Assembly (NCBI GenBank): GCA_021849805.1
Contig: JAJZSL010000010.1
Location: 1-64,000 of the forward strand
Length of the DNA stretch: 64,000 nt
Source: a bacterium
Lineage (GTDB): Bacteria; Verrucomicrobiota; Verrucomicrobiia; Chthoniobacterales; UBA6821
Reading direction: 5' to 3'
Below are positions 27,067 through 36,686 of the stretch, piece after piece (the stretch's first letter is position 1; every line of letters begins with the position of its first letter). The notes beneath the pieces were generated by a model, which saw only the letters and a list, made by a program, of their open reading frames with translations, searched no databases and was not told where the DNA came from. A program made the position numbers and the translations under genes.

Positions 27067-28479
27067 ATGAATTTTGAAAAAAAATCTGAAATTAACATCG
27101 ATCGTTCCCTTGGTGACTTTAGTTATGATGTCGATTATACATTTGATGCAGGAGTAGGCTTGAGCGAATCTACGATTGATTATATTTGTGATGTTAAAAA
27201 TGATCCTGATTGGGTTCGTTCTTTTCGAAAAGAGGGATATCGCAAATTCTTAGAAAAACCAATGCCTACCCATTGGGCTACAAAAGATTTAGAGAATATT
27301 GTCTTTGAGAATATTCGCTATTATCTTTCTCAAGGGAGTATTCCCAAACGTACTTGGGAGGAGGTTCCAGAGGATGTCAAGAAAACTTTTGAACGCCTTG
27401 GTATTCCTGAACAGGAGAGGAAATATCTTGCTGGAGTTGAAGCTCAATTTGATAGTGAGGCTGCCTACTCCAATATCAAGGCAGCTGTTGGGAAGCAGGG
27501 AGTCATTTTTGTAGGGAGTGCTGAAGGACTTCGTGAGCATCCTGAAATTTTTAGAAAATGGTTTGGAAAAGTCATTCCAAGTGGAGATAACAAATTTAGT
27601 GCGCTCAATAGTGCTGTTTTTAGTGGAGGAAGCTTTATTTATGTGCCACCAGGAGTAAAAGTTGCTCATCCCCTACAAGCTTATTTTCGGATTAATGCTC
27701 AAAATTTTGGACAGTTTGAGCGTACTCTTATTATTGCTGATGAAGGTGCTGAAGTTGTTTATATGGAGGGATGCACAGCCCCAAAGTTTGAAACAGCTAC
27801 CTTACATAGTGCTGTTGTTGAATTAGTCGCCCTCAAAGGTGCCAAGATCCAATACATCACGGTTCAGAATTGGAGTTCTAATGTGTTTAATTTAGTCACC
27901 AAACGAGGAGTCGCTTACGAGGATGCTCAGATTAAGTGGATCGATTGCAACATCGGTTCGCGTCTGACCATGAAATATCCGGGAGTTGTTATGAAAGGGC
28001 GTCGTGCACGAGGAGAAGTTGTTTCCATTGCGCTTGCTGGAGAGGGACAGCATCAGGATACTGGTGCTAAGATGATCCATGCTGCCGATGAAACAAGCAG
28101 CAATATCATTTCTAAATCGATTAGCCTGGGAAGCGGACGAGCAACGTATCGCGGAATGGTTCATGTTCCTAAGCATCTGAAAAAATGCAAAAACAACACG
28201 GAGTGTGATGCTCTTTTAATCAACACGCAGAGCCGTACAGATACTTATCCAGCTATCACTGTGCGAGGTCAGGGACACTCGGTCCAACATGAAGCAAGCG
28301 TGAGTCAGATTAACGAAGAGCAAATTTTCTATATGCAACAACGTGGTTTGAGCGAAGCTGCTGCCATGAGTTTAGCAGTCAATGGTTTTGTGAACGATCT
28401 TGTCGAGCAGTTTCCAATGGAATATTCTATCGAACTCAAGCGACTCATTGATCTTGAAATGGAAGGATCGGTAGGGTAG
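27067..28479 (+). CDS. sufB: Fe-S cluster assembly protein SufB
   Basis: The 470-residue scaffold subunit on which clusters are built with SufC and SufD. Diagnostic stretches are [50 protein letters not shown] (holding a conserved Cys) and [17 protein letters not shown] near the end. It lies 143 bases after sufC, an unusually long gap for this operon, with no gene in it. Confidence 0.96.
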   Translation: MNFEKKSEINIDRSLGDFSYDVDYTFDAGVGLSESTIDYICDVKNDPDWVRSFRKEGYRKFLEKPMPTHWATKDLENIVFENIRYYLSQGSIPKRTWEEVPEDVKKTFERLGIPEQERKYLAGVEAQFDSEAAYSNIKAAVGKQGVIFVGSAEGLREHPEIFRKWFGKVIPSGDNKFSALNSAVFSGGSFIYVPPGVKVAHPLQAYFRINAQNFGQFERTLIIADEGAEVVYMEGCTAPKFETATLHSAVVELVALKGAKIQYITVQNWSSNVFNLVTKRGVAYEDAQIKWIDCNIGSRLTMKYPGVVMKGRRARGEVVSIALAGEGQHQDTGAKMIHAADETSSNIISKSISLGSGRATYRGMVHVPKHLKKCKNNTECDALLINTQSRTDTYPAITVRGQGHSVQHEASVSQINEEQIFYMQQRGLSEAAAMSLAVNGFVNDLVEQFPMEYSIELKRLIDLEMEGSVG

Positions 28480-28504
28480 GAAGAAATATTTTTGACATTA
28501 ACTT

Positions 28505-29785
28505 TTGTACCCACACGACATGCCTGCCTCAACTTTTAATTTCCATCCTCTTGAAGAATCAACAGGGGTTGGATGGTTTCAAGAGCTTCAAAAAAAAGCT
28601 TGGGAGCAATTTTCTCAGCTTCCATCACCGGGACGTCATGATGAAGCATGGCGCTTTTCTTCCATCGGGAACATTGCTTTAGAAGGCTTCCATCAAGCGC
28701 CCCCTCCCACCGATGAGCAGTCTATCCTCGAACGTTCTCAAGGAATAACTCCTCTAGCCGCTCAATTAGTTTTTGGCAATAATCGTTTGATCCATGCTGA
28801 TACTAGCAATCTTCCTCAAGGAGTGATTTTAGTTTCTCTCCAAGAAGCAATCAAAAAGCATGAAGATTTATTTCGTCGATATTTCATGAAGGAGGAAGCT
28901 CGCCTGGGATCTCTCAAGCTAGCCATGCTCCATCTCTCTCAGCTGAAGGAGGGAGTTTTCCTCTACGTTGCTCCTGGTGTTGTCGTTGATAAGCCGATTG
29001 AAATTTGGCATTGGGTTCAAGGAAATCGTAGTGCTCTCTTTCCTCATACGCTTCTAGTAGCCGGAGCAGGAAGTCACCTTGCTGTTATTGAGCATTTTTC
29101 CTCTTTAGAAGAAGAGCCTCTTCTTGCTTGCTCTCTCAGTGATGTTGTTGCCGAAGAGAAAGCTTCTATCCATCATGTTACCATTCAAGATTGGAGTCCT
29201 CAAGCAGTAGCCTTTCACCTTAATACAACTAGCGTCCTCCAAGAAGGTTCTGCCACCTCGCTGCAACTTCACCGTGGAGGTCATTTTGTGCGTTCAGAAA
29301 ATGATAGTCGTTTGTTTGGAAAAGGAGCTAAGAGTATGATGCTATCAATTGTTTCCGCTCATGGTGCTCAAGAATTTGACCAGCGGACACTCCAAGACCA
29401 TCTTTCCCCAGAAGCGAAGAGTGATCTTCTCTACCACAATGCTCTTAGTGACCAAGCTAGAACTATTTTTTCAGGACTTATCAAAGTTCAGAAAAGAGCG
29501 CATCGAACTGATGCTTATCAAAAAGTCAGCAATCTTATGCTCAGTGATGATGCGGAAGCAAACTCCATGCCAGGTTTAGAGATTCTTGCTGATGATGTTC
29601 GTTGCACTCACGGTGCAACTTCAGGAGAGTTAAATAAAGAGGAGTTGTTCTACATGATGGCACGCGGCATTGATGAATCTAGAGCAGTGAAGCTTTTGGT
29701 GCGTGGATTTTTTCAAACAGTACTCGAGCGCTTAGAGGAGCCACAACTCAAAAACTATCTTCAATTATTATTAGACCATGAATAA
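28505..29785 (+). CDS. sufD: Fe-S cluster assembly protein SufD
   Basis: A SufB paralogue that forms the SufBC2D complex. It has 426 residues with GRHDEAWRFSS at the N terminus, LYVAPGVVVDKPIEIWH, and a C-terminal CTHGATSGELNKEELFYMMARG that mirrors SufB. The start is an alternative codon (TTG 28505). It lies 25 bases after sufB and overlaps the next ATG by 8 bases. No sufS follows, unlike the standard order. Confidence 0.93.
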   Translation: MYPHDMPASTFNFHPLEESTGVGWFQELQKKAWEQFSQLPSPGRHDEAWRFSSIGNIALEGFHQAPPPTDEQSILERSQGITPLAAQLVFGNNRLIHADTSNLPQGVILVSLQEAIKKHEDLFRRYFMKEEARLGSLKLAMLHLSQLKEGVFLYVAPGVVVDKPIEIWHWVQGNRSALFPHTLLVAGAGSHLAVIEHFSSLEEEPLLACSLSDVVAEEKASIHHVTIQDWSPQAVAFHLNTTSVLQEGSATSLQLHRGGHFVRSENDSRLFGKGAKSMMLSIVSAHGAQEFDQRTLQDHLSPEAKSDLLYHNALSDQARTIFSGLIKVQKRAHRTDAYQKVSNLMLSDDAEANSMPGLEILADDVRCTHGATSGELNKEELFYMMARGIDESRAVKLLVRGFFQTVLERLEEPQLKNYLQLLLDHE

Positions 29786-30773
29786 GTCCTTTCAACCAGT
29801 GACTGATTTTATCAATCATCATTTTCGTCACTTCAATGCTGCTGCACTTAAAGAGGCAGCACATGGATATCGAGCACACCTGAAGAAAGGAGGAAAAATG
29901 TTTCTTACTCTAGCAGGTGCTATGAGCACTGCTGAGATTGGTCTTTCTCTAGCTGAAATGATTCGTGAAGAAAAAGTTCATGCTATCTGCTCTACTGGAG
30001 CAAACTTAGAAGAGGATATTTTTAACCTTGTAGCTCATGATTATTATGAGCGAGTACCTCATTATCGTGATTTAACTCCTGCTGATGAAGAACGGCTCTT
30101 AGAGCGTCATATGAATCGTGTTACCGACACTTGTATTCCAGAAATGGAAGCAATGCGTCGTATTGAATCAGCTGTTTTAGAAGAATGGATGGCTGCAGAT
30201 CGAGCTGGAGAGCACTATTTTCCTCATGAGTTCCTATACAAAATTCTTCGCAAGGGAACATTAGAAAAAAGTTATCAAATTGATCCAAGAAATAGTTGGA
30301 TGGTAGCGGCTGCGGAGAAAAATTTACCAATTTTTGTTCCAGGCTGGGAAGATGCGACTCTTGGAAACATGTATGCTGGTCACTGCATCAGTGCTCATAT
30401 TAAGAATGTTCATACCGTTAGAACCGGCATTGAATATATGATTGCTTTAGCTGAGTGGTATAGTAGAGAAGCAACCTTTCTGCAAGAGGAAGGATCAATA
30501 GGATTTTTCCAAATTGGAGGTGGTATTGCTGGAGATTTTCCTATTTGTGTCGTACCTATGCTACATCAAGATTTAGAGCGTAAGGAAGTTCCACGTTGGG
30601 GCTACTTTTGCCAAATTAGTGATTCTACAACAAGCTACGGCAGCTATTCTGGTGCTGTTCCCAACGAGAAAATAACTTGGGGAAAACTAGCAGTAACAAC
30701 TCCCAAACATATTATCGAATCAGATGCTTCCATTGTGGCACCGCTTATTTTTGCTATGGTGCTTGAGCAATAG
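29778..30773 (+). CDS. Deoxyhypusine-synthase-like protein
   Basis: 331 residues of the DHS fold. It contains STGANLEEDIFNLVAH, PIFVPGWEDATLGNMY (NAD/spermidine site type) and the lysine in TWGKLAV (Lys303), which aligns with the catalytic WGK lysine of eukaryotic DHS. Bacteria have no eIF5A, so it probably transfers an aminobutyl group to another acceptor, for example making homospermidine from putrescine or spermidine. It starts within sufD (8-base overlap) and is co-transcribed with suf. The functional link to Fe-S assembly is unknown. Confidence 0.8.
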   Translation: MNKSFQPVTDFINHHFRHFNAAALKEAAHGYRAHLKKGGKMFLTLAGAMSTAEIGLSLAEMIREEKVHAICSTGANLEEDIFNLVAHDYYERVPHYRDLTPADEERLLERHMNRVTDTCIPEMEAMRRIESAVLEEWMAADRAGEHYFPHEFLYKILRKGTLEKSYQIDPRNSWMVAAAEKNLPIFVPGWEDATLGNMYAGHCISAHIKNVHTVRTGIEYMIALAEWYSREATFLQEEGSIGFFQIGGGIAGDFPICVVPMLHQDLERKEVPRWGYFCQISDSTTSYGSYSGAVPNEKITWGKLAVTTPKHIIESDASIVAPLIFAMVLEQ

Positions 30774-30781
30774 ATCACTCA

Positions 30782-30810
30782 TTGATCTTTTGAGTTCTAC
30801 TGATTATTCT
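30782..30810 (+). promoter_or_regulatory. Sigma70-type promoter of tRNA-Leu
   Basis: -35 TTGATC (30782-30787), 17-base spacer, -10 TATTCT (30805-30810), ending 18 bases before the tRNA. It lies just after the DHS-like stop, so the tRNA has its own promoter. Confidence 0.5.
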
Positions 30811-30828
30811 CTTCTTTCTTAAGAAAGA

Positions 30829-30913
30829 GCCGATGTGGCGAAATGGCAGACGCAAGGGACTTAAAATCCCTTTCTGCGAAAGCGGAGTGTGGGTTCGAGT
30901 CCCACCATCGGCA
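30829..30913 (+). tRNA. tRNA-Leu (anticodon TAA)
   Basis: An 85-nt class II tRNA: acceptor GCCGATG/CATCGGC, anticodon stem GGGA/TCCC around loop CTTAAAA (anticodon TAA), a long variable arm (TCTGCGAAAGCGGA region) and T arm GTGGG-TTCGAGT-CCCAC. The discriminator is A; CCA is not encoded. Confidence 0.97.
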
Positions 30914-30934
30914 TAATTTTTTTCTCTCTCTTTT

Positions 30935-31100
30935 TATCGTCAAATTCCTTAGAAATGACAGGAAATGGACTTGATCTTATTTAAAAAATGGAGTGTTCTC
31001 ATCCCATCACCTTATCGTTGAGGTAGCGCTCGGTCTTCGGCCTTGCCTTTTTTAAAAATTTCTACACTCTTTCCTATAATTTCTAAGTAATTTGACTCTA
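30935..31100. mobile_element. MITE-like element, copy A3 (166 bp)
   Basis: Ends are inverted: left TATCGTCAAATTCCTTAG (30935-30952), right TTCTAAGTAATTTGACTCTA (31081-31100). The interior is nearly identical to copy A4 in reverse orientation, including ATCACCTTATCGTTGAGG, TAGCGCTCGG and TTCGGCCTTGCC. It carries no gene. Its right end holds the stop codon of the neighbouring glycosyltransferase (TAG on the minus strand, 31100-31098), so insertion may have set that protein's C terminus. Confidence 0.8.
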
Positions 31101-32273
31101 TTTGAGCATTTTATGCTCTCGAATGATCTTTTCCAAAAATCGGATATAACTATCGCTTTTGTTGAGCGCTCTAGTGTGAACGAGATCAGAATTTCTCCAA
31201 TTGTTAATGATACGAGTTTCATTAGGTTGAAAAAATTCAGGTCTTTTCTTCATGATATCCTCAATTTGAGTTCTCTGTGTTGCCGTAAGATCAAAAGGAT
31301 GATCTACTTCCTTGAGTTCAGGAATATCTCGGCGCATGTACTCTCGCCAATCATAACTGATCTTCTCTCCATCGCTGAAGTAGTCATAAGGATAAGCAGC
31401 TATGCTTAGCAGATTTTTATAGTAAGCACATTCTGCGATGTAGTTGGTGTAGAGCTCAAAATAAATTTCTTCCAACCTTTTGCTCAGCCAATGAAAAGTT
31501 TTCAGATTTTTTATAAAAAAGTGAGAGCAAGAAAAATGAAATAAAGCGAGAGGGATCCCATTGACTTGATAACAATCGTGATGACGTTTTATTTTTCTTT
31601 GATCGAAATTCCACCATGCAACGTTGTAACCGCAATGTTTGAAGATATCGAGTCGATCAACACGCCCGATAGCCTCATGAAGATAGAGCTGGTCAAGGTA
31701 AATTCCAATGATGAAGTCATCGATTAAACAGTTGTAATGAGTTTGCTCCCACCACCAATCCAAAAAGTCGGAGAGAGAGGGGGTGCTTCCCACATAGCCT
31801 GCATTAAAAATACCAGAGAGCCGGAGCATCATTGAAGAGACTACAGGAGCGACCACACTTGGCTTCCCATTACGATGAGGAGTCAGTGAGAGATGAGCAG
31901 CATCAAGTCGCTCCCATGCTTCTGAGAGATCATGAAATAATTTCATGTCGCTATCTAGGTAGATGACTTTCTCATAACGAAGAAGTGTCTCCTTGATCGC
32001 TCTTGGCTTCAAAGCACAGCAAGCAGCAAGGCCTGGATATTGAAAAAGGAATCGCTCCCACTCCTGAGAGTTTAAAACTTTTGCATCAATAAGCTCAAAT
32101 GGGCAGTAATCGTAGCATTCTTGAGGAGGATTCAAACCAATAAGAAAAACAATAAAGTCTGCTCCTGGCTCAAAGAGATGAATCGTTTTTCCTAAAAGAA
32201 TGACTTGATGAAAATAATCATTGGTAACAACGGTAATGATAGCTTTTTTTTTCCGAAGAGAAGGTTCACTCAT
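31098..32273 (-). CDS. GT8-like glycosyltransferase
   Basis: 391 residues with a GT-A fold layout: AIITVVTNDYF at the N terminus and the metal-binding YLDSDMK (Asp107 and Asp109), followed by FNAGYVG, typical of GT8 and related enzymes that use UDP sugars. The C-terminal 120 residues are not conserved in ways I recognise. Its stop codon comes from the adjoining MITE-like element, so the original C terminus may have been longer. Substrate unknown; likely LPS or other surface glycan synthesis. Confidence 0.7.
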   Translation of the reverse strand: MSEPSLRKKKAIITVVTNDYFHQVILLGKTIHLFEPGADFIVFLIGLNPPQECYDYCPFELIDAKVLNSQEWERFLFQYPGLAACCALKPRAIKETLLRYEKVIYLDSDMKLFHDLSEAWERLDAAHLSLTPHRNGKPSVVAPVVSSMMLRLSGIFNAGYVGSTPSLSDFLDWWWEQTHYNCLIDDFIIGIYLDQLYLHEAIGRVDRLDIFKHCGYNVAWWNFDQRKIKRHHDCYQVNGIPLALFHFSCSHFFIKNLKTFHWLSKRLEEIYFELYTNYIAECAYYKNLLSIAAYPYDYFSDGEKISYDWREYMRRDIPELKEVDHPFDLTATQRTQIEDIMKKRPEFFQPNETRIINNWRNSDLVHTRALNKSDSYIRFLEKIIREHKMLK

Positions 32274-32326
32274 GCGAAATTTTTAAAATGAAGGTTATCT
32301 TTATCAAGATGCTCTTATCAACAAGC

Positions 32327-33262
32327 TTAGTCTGGATAAATTGTGAAACGATATTCAATTTCGAGGCGTCCTTTCTCTAGGGTTTTAGCTATTTGAGCAG
32401 GAATAATGGGAATGGTTGCTTCCATAATCGACTGAAAGCAACAGTCAGCAAATGTTTGGTTAGAAGTATTAGAAATAAGACGAGGCTCTTCAATTTTTCC
32501 TTCTTCATTCACATAGAAAAAAATAATAGCTGTTCCAAAGCTTAATAGCTCCATGCGTGCATCAATGCAGTGATACCAATGAGAGCTAATAGCATCTGCT
32601 AGTGCTTTTTTGTAACGGCCAATCGGTGTGGATGCAGCAGCAGCAGAAGATTTTCCTTTATTGGAAATAGATCCACGAATCATTGATGAATGAGAGCTAT
32701 GATTCTCTTCTTTGGCTCTTGAGGAGAGTGTTCCAAGAACAGGGTGCTGACTCTCTTCTTCTGGAGTCGATGTTGACGAAGAGGGAAGGGGGGTGGCTGA
32801 GAAAGAGCCCGCTGAGTTTTCTAATTTTTCTGATGAAATTGATGTGGGGAGAGAATGGGCTCTTCCTGCTGATTGATTCTCTTTGAGCTCTAAAAAATCT
32901 GATTCTTTTCCTTCTTGAGTGGGAAGTGGAATGTTACCACTAGCTGGGAGCTCACTGGATGCTTCTGTGTTTTGGTAGGACTGGAAGGTTGCATGTTCGG
33001 GAGCTTCTTGAAGAGGATGTTCAGAAGCTTTGGTCATCGTCGATTCTACTTTTGGGTTTAAGGAGCTAAGATCTAAAAGGACTTCTGGTAGGGGATTTGG
33101 AATGGTTTTTGAAGGTTGTGAATTTCTATTAGAAAAATGAAGAAATTCATAACAGAAGAAAAAAAACAAAAGGATATGGAGGAAGAGCGAGAGGCAAAAA
33201 GAAAGTGGAAGGCTCTCTTGATAAAGCTTGGAGCGAAGATGTTTTTTTGTATGGCGATTCAC
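32327..33262 (-). CDS. TonB/TolA-like energy transducer
   Basis: A 311-residue protein with a short basic N terminus, one membrane anchor (about 21-43), a long Ser/Pro/Glu-rich periplasmic spacer (50-205) and a C-terminal TonB/TolA-type domain (about 215-311, with YKKALADAISSHWYHCIDAR and IEEPRLISNTSNQTFADCCF). It would link an ExbB/ExbD or TolQ/TolR motor to the outer membrane. A candidate ExbD/TolR is at 56.8 kb. The spacer is rich in Ser and lacks the usual Pro-Lys/Pro-Glu repeats. Confidence 0.7.
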   Translation of the reverse strand: MNRHTKKHLRSKLYQESLPLSFCLSLFLHILLFFFFCYEFLHFSNRNSQPSKTIPNPLPEVLLDLSSLNPKVESTMTKASEHPLQEAPEHATFQSYQNTEASSELPASGNIPLPTQEGKESDFLELKENQSAGRAHSLPTSISSEKLENSAGSFSATPLPSSSTSTPEEESQHPVLGTLSSRAKEENHSSHSSMIRGSISNKGKSSAAAASTPIGRYKKALADAISSHWYHCIDARMELLSFGTAIIFFYVNEEGKIEEPRLISNTSNQTFADCCFQSIMEATIPIIPAQIAKTLEKGRLEIEYRFTIYPD

Positions 33263-33286
33263 AGATTTTTCTTGGAATGCTCTTTA

Positions 33287-34852
33287 CTAGGAAGAAATCA
33301 GGCAAGGATCGCCATAGAGCGTGAATGCGTGATGTTTGAGAATACGCACTTGAAAAATCTGGCGGTATAATTTCTTCTCTCCTTGAAAAACAACAATTTT
33401 GTTAGTGCGAGTTCGCCCTGTCAGACGAGTAGGATCATATCGACTTGGGCCTTCACATAGAATTTCTTGTAGTGTTCCAACAGTAGATTCTAGTTTTCTA
33501 AGAGCAGAAGCATTGATGACTTCTAAGAGATCTTTATTACGAAATTCTTTGATTTCTTCGGAGAGTTGCTCTCTCATCGTTGCTGCAGGAGTATCCCCGC
33601 GTGGTGAGTAACGAAAGACAAAAGCATTATCAAATTGTAGTTCTTCGGCAAGCTGACGAGTCTGCAAATAATCGTCCTCTTTTTCTCCGGGAAATCCAAC
33701 AATGATATCTGTTGTAATAGCAATGCCAGGGCGTGCTTGACGCAGTTCTTCGACGAGCTTGCGATATTTATTAGTTGTATAAGGACGATGCATAGCTCTG
33801 AGTATTCGATCTGAACCCGATTGTAGAGGGAGATGAACATGCTCCATGATCTTTGAATGACTTCCAATACATTGAACTAGATCATGTCGGAATCCCATTG
33901 GATGTGGAGAGGTGAAGCGAATTCTCTCCAGGCCTTTGATGTCATCAAGCGCTTCGAGTAATTGAACAAAAGGGCTTTTACCATTGATTTTAGGAATTTC
34001 ATGGCGTGCATAAAGATTGACAATTTGGCCTAGCAAAGTGACTTCCTTCACTCCAGCAGCAACCAGATTCTTCACTTCTTCAATAATATCAGCTAACGGT
34101 CTTCCTCGCTCTCCTCCACGTGTTCTAGGAACAATACAAAAAGTACAGTGCATATCGCAGCCCTGCATAATGGAAATGAAAGCAGTAGCAGGAATTTCCT
34201 TGAGGTTTGTTGATTGTTTTTCCTCTGGTAGGTGATCAGATATTGAGGAATCACTTCTTCTACCATTAAGAGAAGATGGCCTTAGAGAAGTCTCTCTCTC
34301 CTGAAGAAGCTCTGACTGAAGGGAGGAGGGAGTGGCTAGGGTCAATGCCACTTCTTTTTCACTTCTTGAAGGTGTCAGAAAAAGATGGTCACGAATGGTA
34401 TTTTGAGAATTGATTTCCTCATCAATATCGATAAGAGGGTAGCGAAGGGAGCTCATGAGTTCTTTGATTTCTTGAGTGTGAGCTTCTCGTTGTCTTTTGA
34501 AGATTTCATCAACATAATCAGCAACACGATGAAATTTTTGTGTGCCAACAATGAGATCAACATGAGGAGTTTTTTCTGTAAGAGAAGCACCTAATCGCTG
34601 AGCCATGCAGCCAAGGTAACCAAGAACAAGCTGTGGTTTTTGGCGACGTAGCTTACGTAGAAAGCCCATTTTCCCAATCGCTTTATTCTCAGCCATCTCG
34701 CGAACACTGCACGTGTTCAATAAAATAATATCAGCTTCCTGTTCTCGTTGAGCAGGAGAGTAGCCATGAGCAATCAAATCACGAGCAACCTGCTCTGAAT
34801 CGCGCTCATTCATTTGACATCCATATGTCTTAATAAAAAAACTAGGCATCAT
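33287..34852 (-). CDS. miaB: tRNA-2-methylthio-N6-dimethylallyladenosine synthase
   Basis: A methylthiotransferase acting on i6A37 of tRNA. The auxiliary cluster ligands are Cys12 (TYGCQMNERD), Cys48 and Cys82; the radical-SAM motif is Cys232-x3-Cys236-x2-Cys239; a TRAM domain closes the protein. It has 521 residues from ATG 34852. The distance from the N-terminal domain to the radical-SAM motif is about 75 residues longer than in E. coli MiaB, because of a Ser/Glu/Leu-rich insertion near 130-220. Confidence 0.93.
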   Translation of the reverse strand: MMPSFFIKTYGCQMNERDSEQVARDLIAHGYSPAQREQEADIILLNTCSVREMAENKAIGKMGFLRKLRRQKPQLVLGYLGCMAQRLGASLTEKTPHVDLIVGTQKFHRVADYVDEIFKRQREAHTQEIKELMSSLRYPLIDIDEEINSQNTIRDHLFLTPSRSEKEVALTLATPSSLQSELLQERETSLRPSSLNGRRSDSSISDHLPEEKQSTNLKEIPATAFISIMQGCDMHCTFCIVPRTRGGERGRPLADIIEEVKNLVAAGVKEVTLLGQIVNLYARHEIPKINGKSPFVQLLEALDDIKGLERIRFTSPHPMGFRHDLVQCIGSHSKIMEHVHLPLQSGSDRILRAMHRPYTTNKYRKLVEELRQARPGIAITTDIIVGFPGEKEDDYLQTRQLAEELQFDNAFVFRYSPRGDTPAATMREQLSEEIKEFRNKDLLEVINASALRKLESTVGTLQEILCEGPSRYDPTRLTGRTRTNKIVVFQGEKKLYRQIFQVRILKHHAFTLYGDPCLISS

Positions 34853-34957
34853 ACTGGTTGTTAAGAAGAGAGAATGGAGCTGAAGGCTTGGCCTGGAATC
34901 GGGATTACTTTTGCTCAATGGAAGCAAGTGTACTTCTGCATCTCGATGGAGCAATCG

Positions 34958-35932
34958 TTAGCTTTTTTCCAGTTGAGGTGTTGCACGAGCTCCTGTGGGA
35001 CTATTCTTCCACTGAAGGCTAGTTGTGCTCGGAGTAGGAGTGGAACGAGTAGGAGAAATTCCTTTATGAGAATTATTAGGATCATAAATTTTAAGATCTT
35101 TTCCTTGACGCAGCAGCCAGAAGGTGTTGTTGGTACCATATGTCTTCCAAGGTCCATCAGGAACAGCAGCCGCATCAACAAATTTCCAGTCACAATAATC
35201 ATTTCTACTAAGGCCAAGATAGTCGCGCACAGCAGGTGAAACATCAAGGCCTGCTCCATGATTCAAATTAGGACGTGGACGATCATTTCCAAAGACATAA
35301 CTAGCATGATCAGTACGAAAAGGCCCACAGTCTTCCCACTGAGCAAAGCATGTTCGTCCATTATAGTGAATGGCGATCCAACGTCCCTTGAGAACTGTTT
35401 GACCTGGCTTAATAAAAGCTTCCTTAAACCAAGGAACAATTCTCGAAACTTCTAGTTTCGTCCTACTATGAGTTACATCATTGTATGGTAGAGCGCAGTA
35501 GAAGGGATTTTGTTTTGGAAGCAGTCCTTTAGGAATAAAGTTAGCACGAGCTGCAGGATTCGGGTTATCGTAGCCTCCAAAATGATGAGCCCAGTTAGCA
35601 TCCCAAGTGCTTTTGTTGTTGGGAACAGGGTTATGAGCTGTAGGCCTCTCTCCAATCCAGAAGACAGTAGTAAAAATATTTTTCTTCCATGGATAGCGAT
35701 TGAAGCCTTGCCCTAGAGCTGGAGGATGTGTCTGAACACGGGGAGGTCTTGTTGAATCGACAGCTTGTTGTCGTAGTTTCAGAGCAAGAGCTTCGAATTC
35801 TTTTTCACTATAAGTTTTGCTAGTCAATTTTTCTTTCATTTCAGAGAGAGAAGGGAGTGCTCCCGCTGAGTTGGAAAATAAATGGAGGATCGCAAGCAAC
35901 AATAATAAAATAATAAAAGAGGAACGAAGCAT
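34958..35932 (-). CDS. Secreted protein with a possible double-psi beta-barrel
   Basis: 324 residues from ATG 35932, starting with a clear signal peptide (hydrophobic 4-19, cleavage near NSAGA). The central part (about 110-275) has FYCALPYNDV, GRWIAIHYNGRTCFAQWEDCGPF and GLDVSPAVRDYLGL; such a D-V-S-P-A pattern recalls double-psi beta-barrel proteins (RlpA-like, endolytic or sugar-binding). The C-terminal 50 residues are Thr/Ser/Pro-rich. Function is not established. It stands alone next to miaB. Confidence 0.6.
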   Translation of the reverse strand: MLRSSFIILLLLLAILHLFSNSAGALPSLSEMKEKLTSKTYSEKEFEALALKLRQQAVDSTRPPRVQTHPPALGQGFNRYPWKKNIFTTVFWIGERPTAHNPVPNNKSTWDANWAHHFGGYDNPNPAARANFIPKGLLPKQNPFYCALPYNDVTHSRTKLEVSRIVPWFKEAFIKPGQTVLKGRWIAIHYNGRTCFAQWEDCGPFRTDHASYVFGNDRPRPNLNHGAGLDVSPAVRDYLGLSRNDYCDWKFVDAAAVPDGPWKTYGTNNTFWLLRQGKDLKIYDPNNSHKGISPTRSTPTPSTTSLQWKNSPTGARATPQLEKS

Positions 35933-36125
35933 GGGAGGAGAGAAGGGTACGAATCTCTTACTAATTCGTACAAGGGTAAAATATACCACAATTTTTTCTA
36001 GAGTTTTGCTAGCACTTCATAGCAATGAGCATAAAATAGTAGCACTGCTCATGGCCGAAGATTTCTTTTTATTCGTGAGCAAAACTAAATTTTAAAAACT
36101 TAATTTTAAAAATGGAAGTTTAGCA

Positions 36126-36686
36126 ATGAATCTTTCTAATGTTCTGACACTACTAAGAATAGTGCTTACTGTTTTTTTTGTCGTTGTCATGTCAGCTCAA
36201 TCACATTTTGCCCATTCCATGGCATTGGTAATATTTGCTTTGGCGTCCCTAACTGATTGGATTGATGGGTATATCGCTCGTCGCTATGAAAGCTGTACAA
36301 GCTTTGGTCACTTCATGGATCCTCTTGCTGATAAAATTCTAGTAGCAGCAGCACTTATTTTACTCATTCCAGTAGGTGCTCTCCCTCCTTGGGTTGTGAT
36401 TCTTATTATCACCAGAGAATTCATCATTACTGGTTTGCGGCTTCTAGCACTAGACCAAGGAGTCGTCATCGCTACAGATCGACTTGGCAAACAAAAAACA
36501 TTTGCTCAGCTCTTGACTATCCTTTTTTATTTATTTCTTCTGTCGGCAGAAAATTTTTTACATGCTCCTTGGATTTCTTGGTCTTGGAGGAAGTTAGGTC
36601 CTTTTCTTATTGGGGTAACGCTATTCTTCACAATTTATTCAGGACTCCTCTATGTTTGGAATCATCGAAAACTTTTTTATCAATGA
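36126..36686 (+). CDS. pgsA: CDP-diacylglycerol--glycerol-3-phosphate 3-phosphatidyltransferase
   Basis: Makes phosphatidylglycerol phosphate in the inner membrane. The CDP-alcohol phosphotransferase motif D-G-x2-A-R-x8-G-x3-D-x3-D is complete (from [13 protein letters not shown] to [11 protein letters not shown], about 43-70). 186 residues with about five membrane segments, as usual. Its TGA overlaps the queH ATG (ATGA). Confidence 0.93.
   Translation: MNLSNVLTLLRIVLTVFFVVVMSAQSHFAHSMALVIFALASLTDWIDGYIARRYESCTSFGHFMDPLADKILVAAALILLIPVGALPPWVVILIITREFIITGLRLLALDQGVVIATDRLGKQKTFAQLLTILFYLFLLSAENFLHAPWISWSWRKLGPFLIGVTLFFTIYSGLLYVWNHRKLFYQ

Noticed and set aside
36000-36125. A possible further copy of repeat family A before pgsA (GGCCGAAGATTT)
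   Set aside because: Only a short match to the core; neither ends nor block order fit.
36389-36682. Upstream extension of the queH frame, giving 98 more codons
   Set aside because: It overlaps pgsA in another frame, has no QueH similarity, and an ATGA junction offers a good start at 36683.
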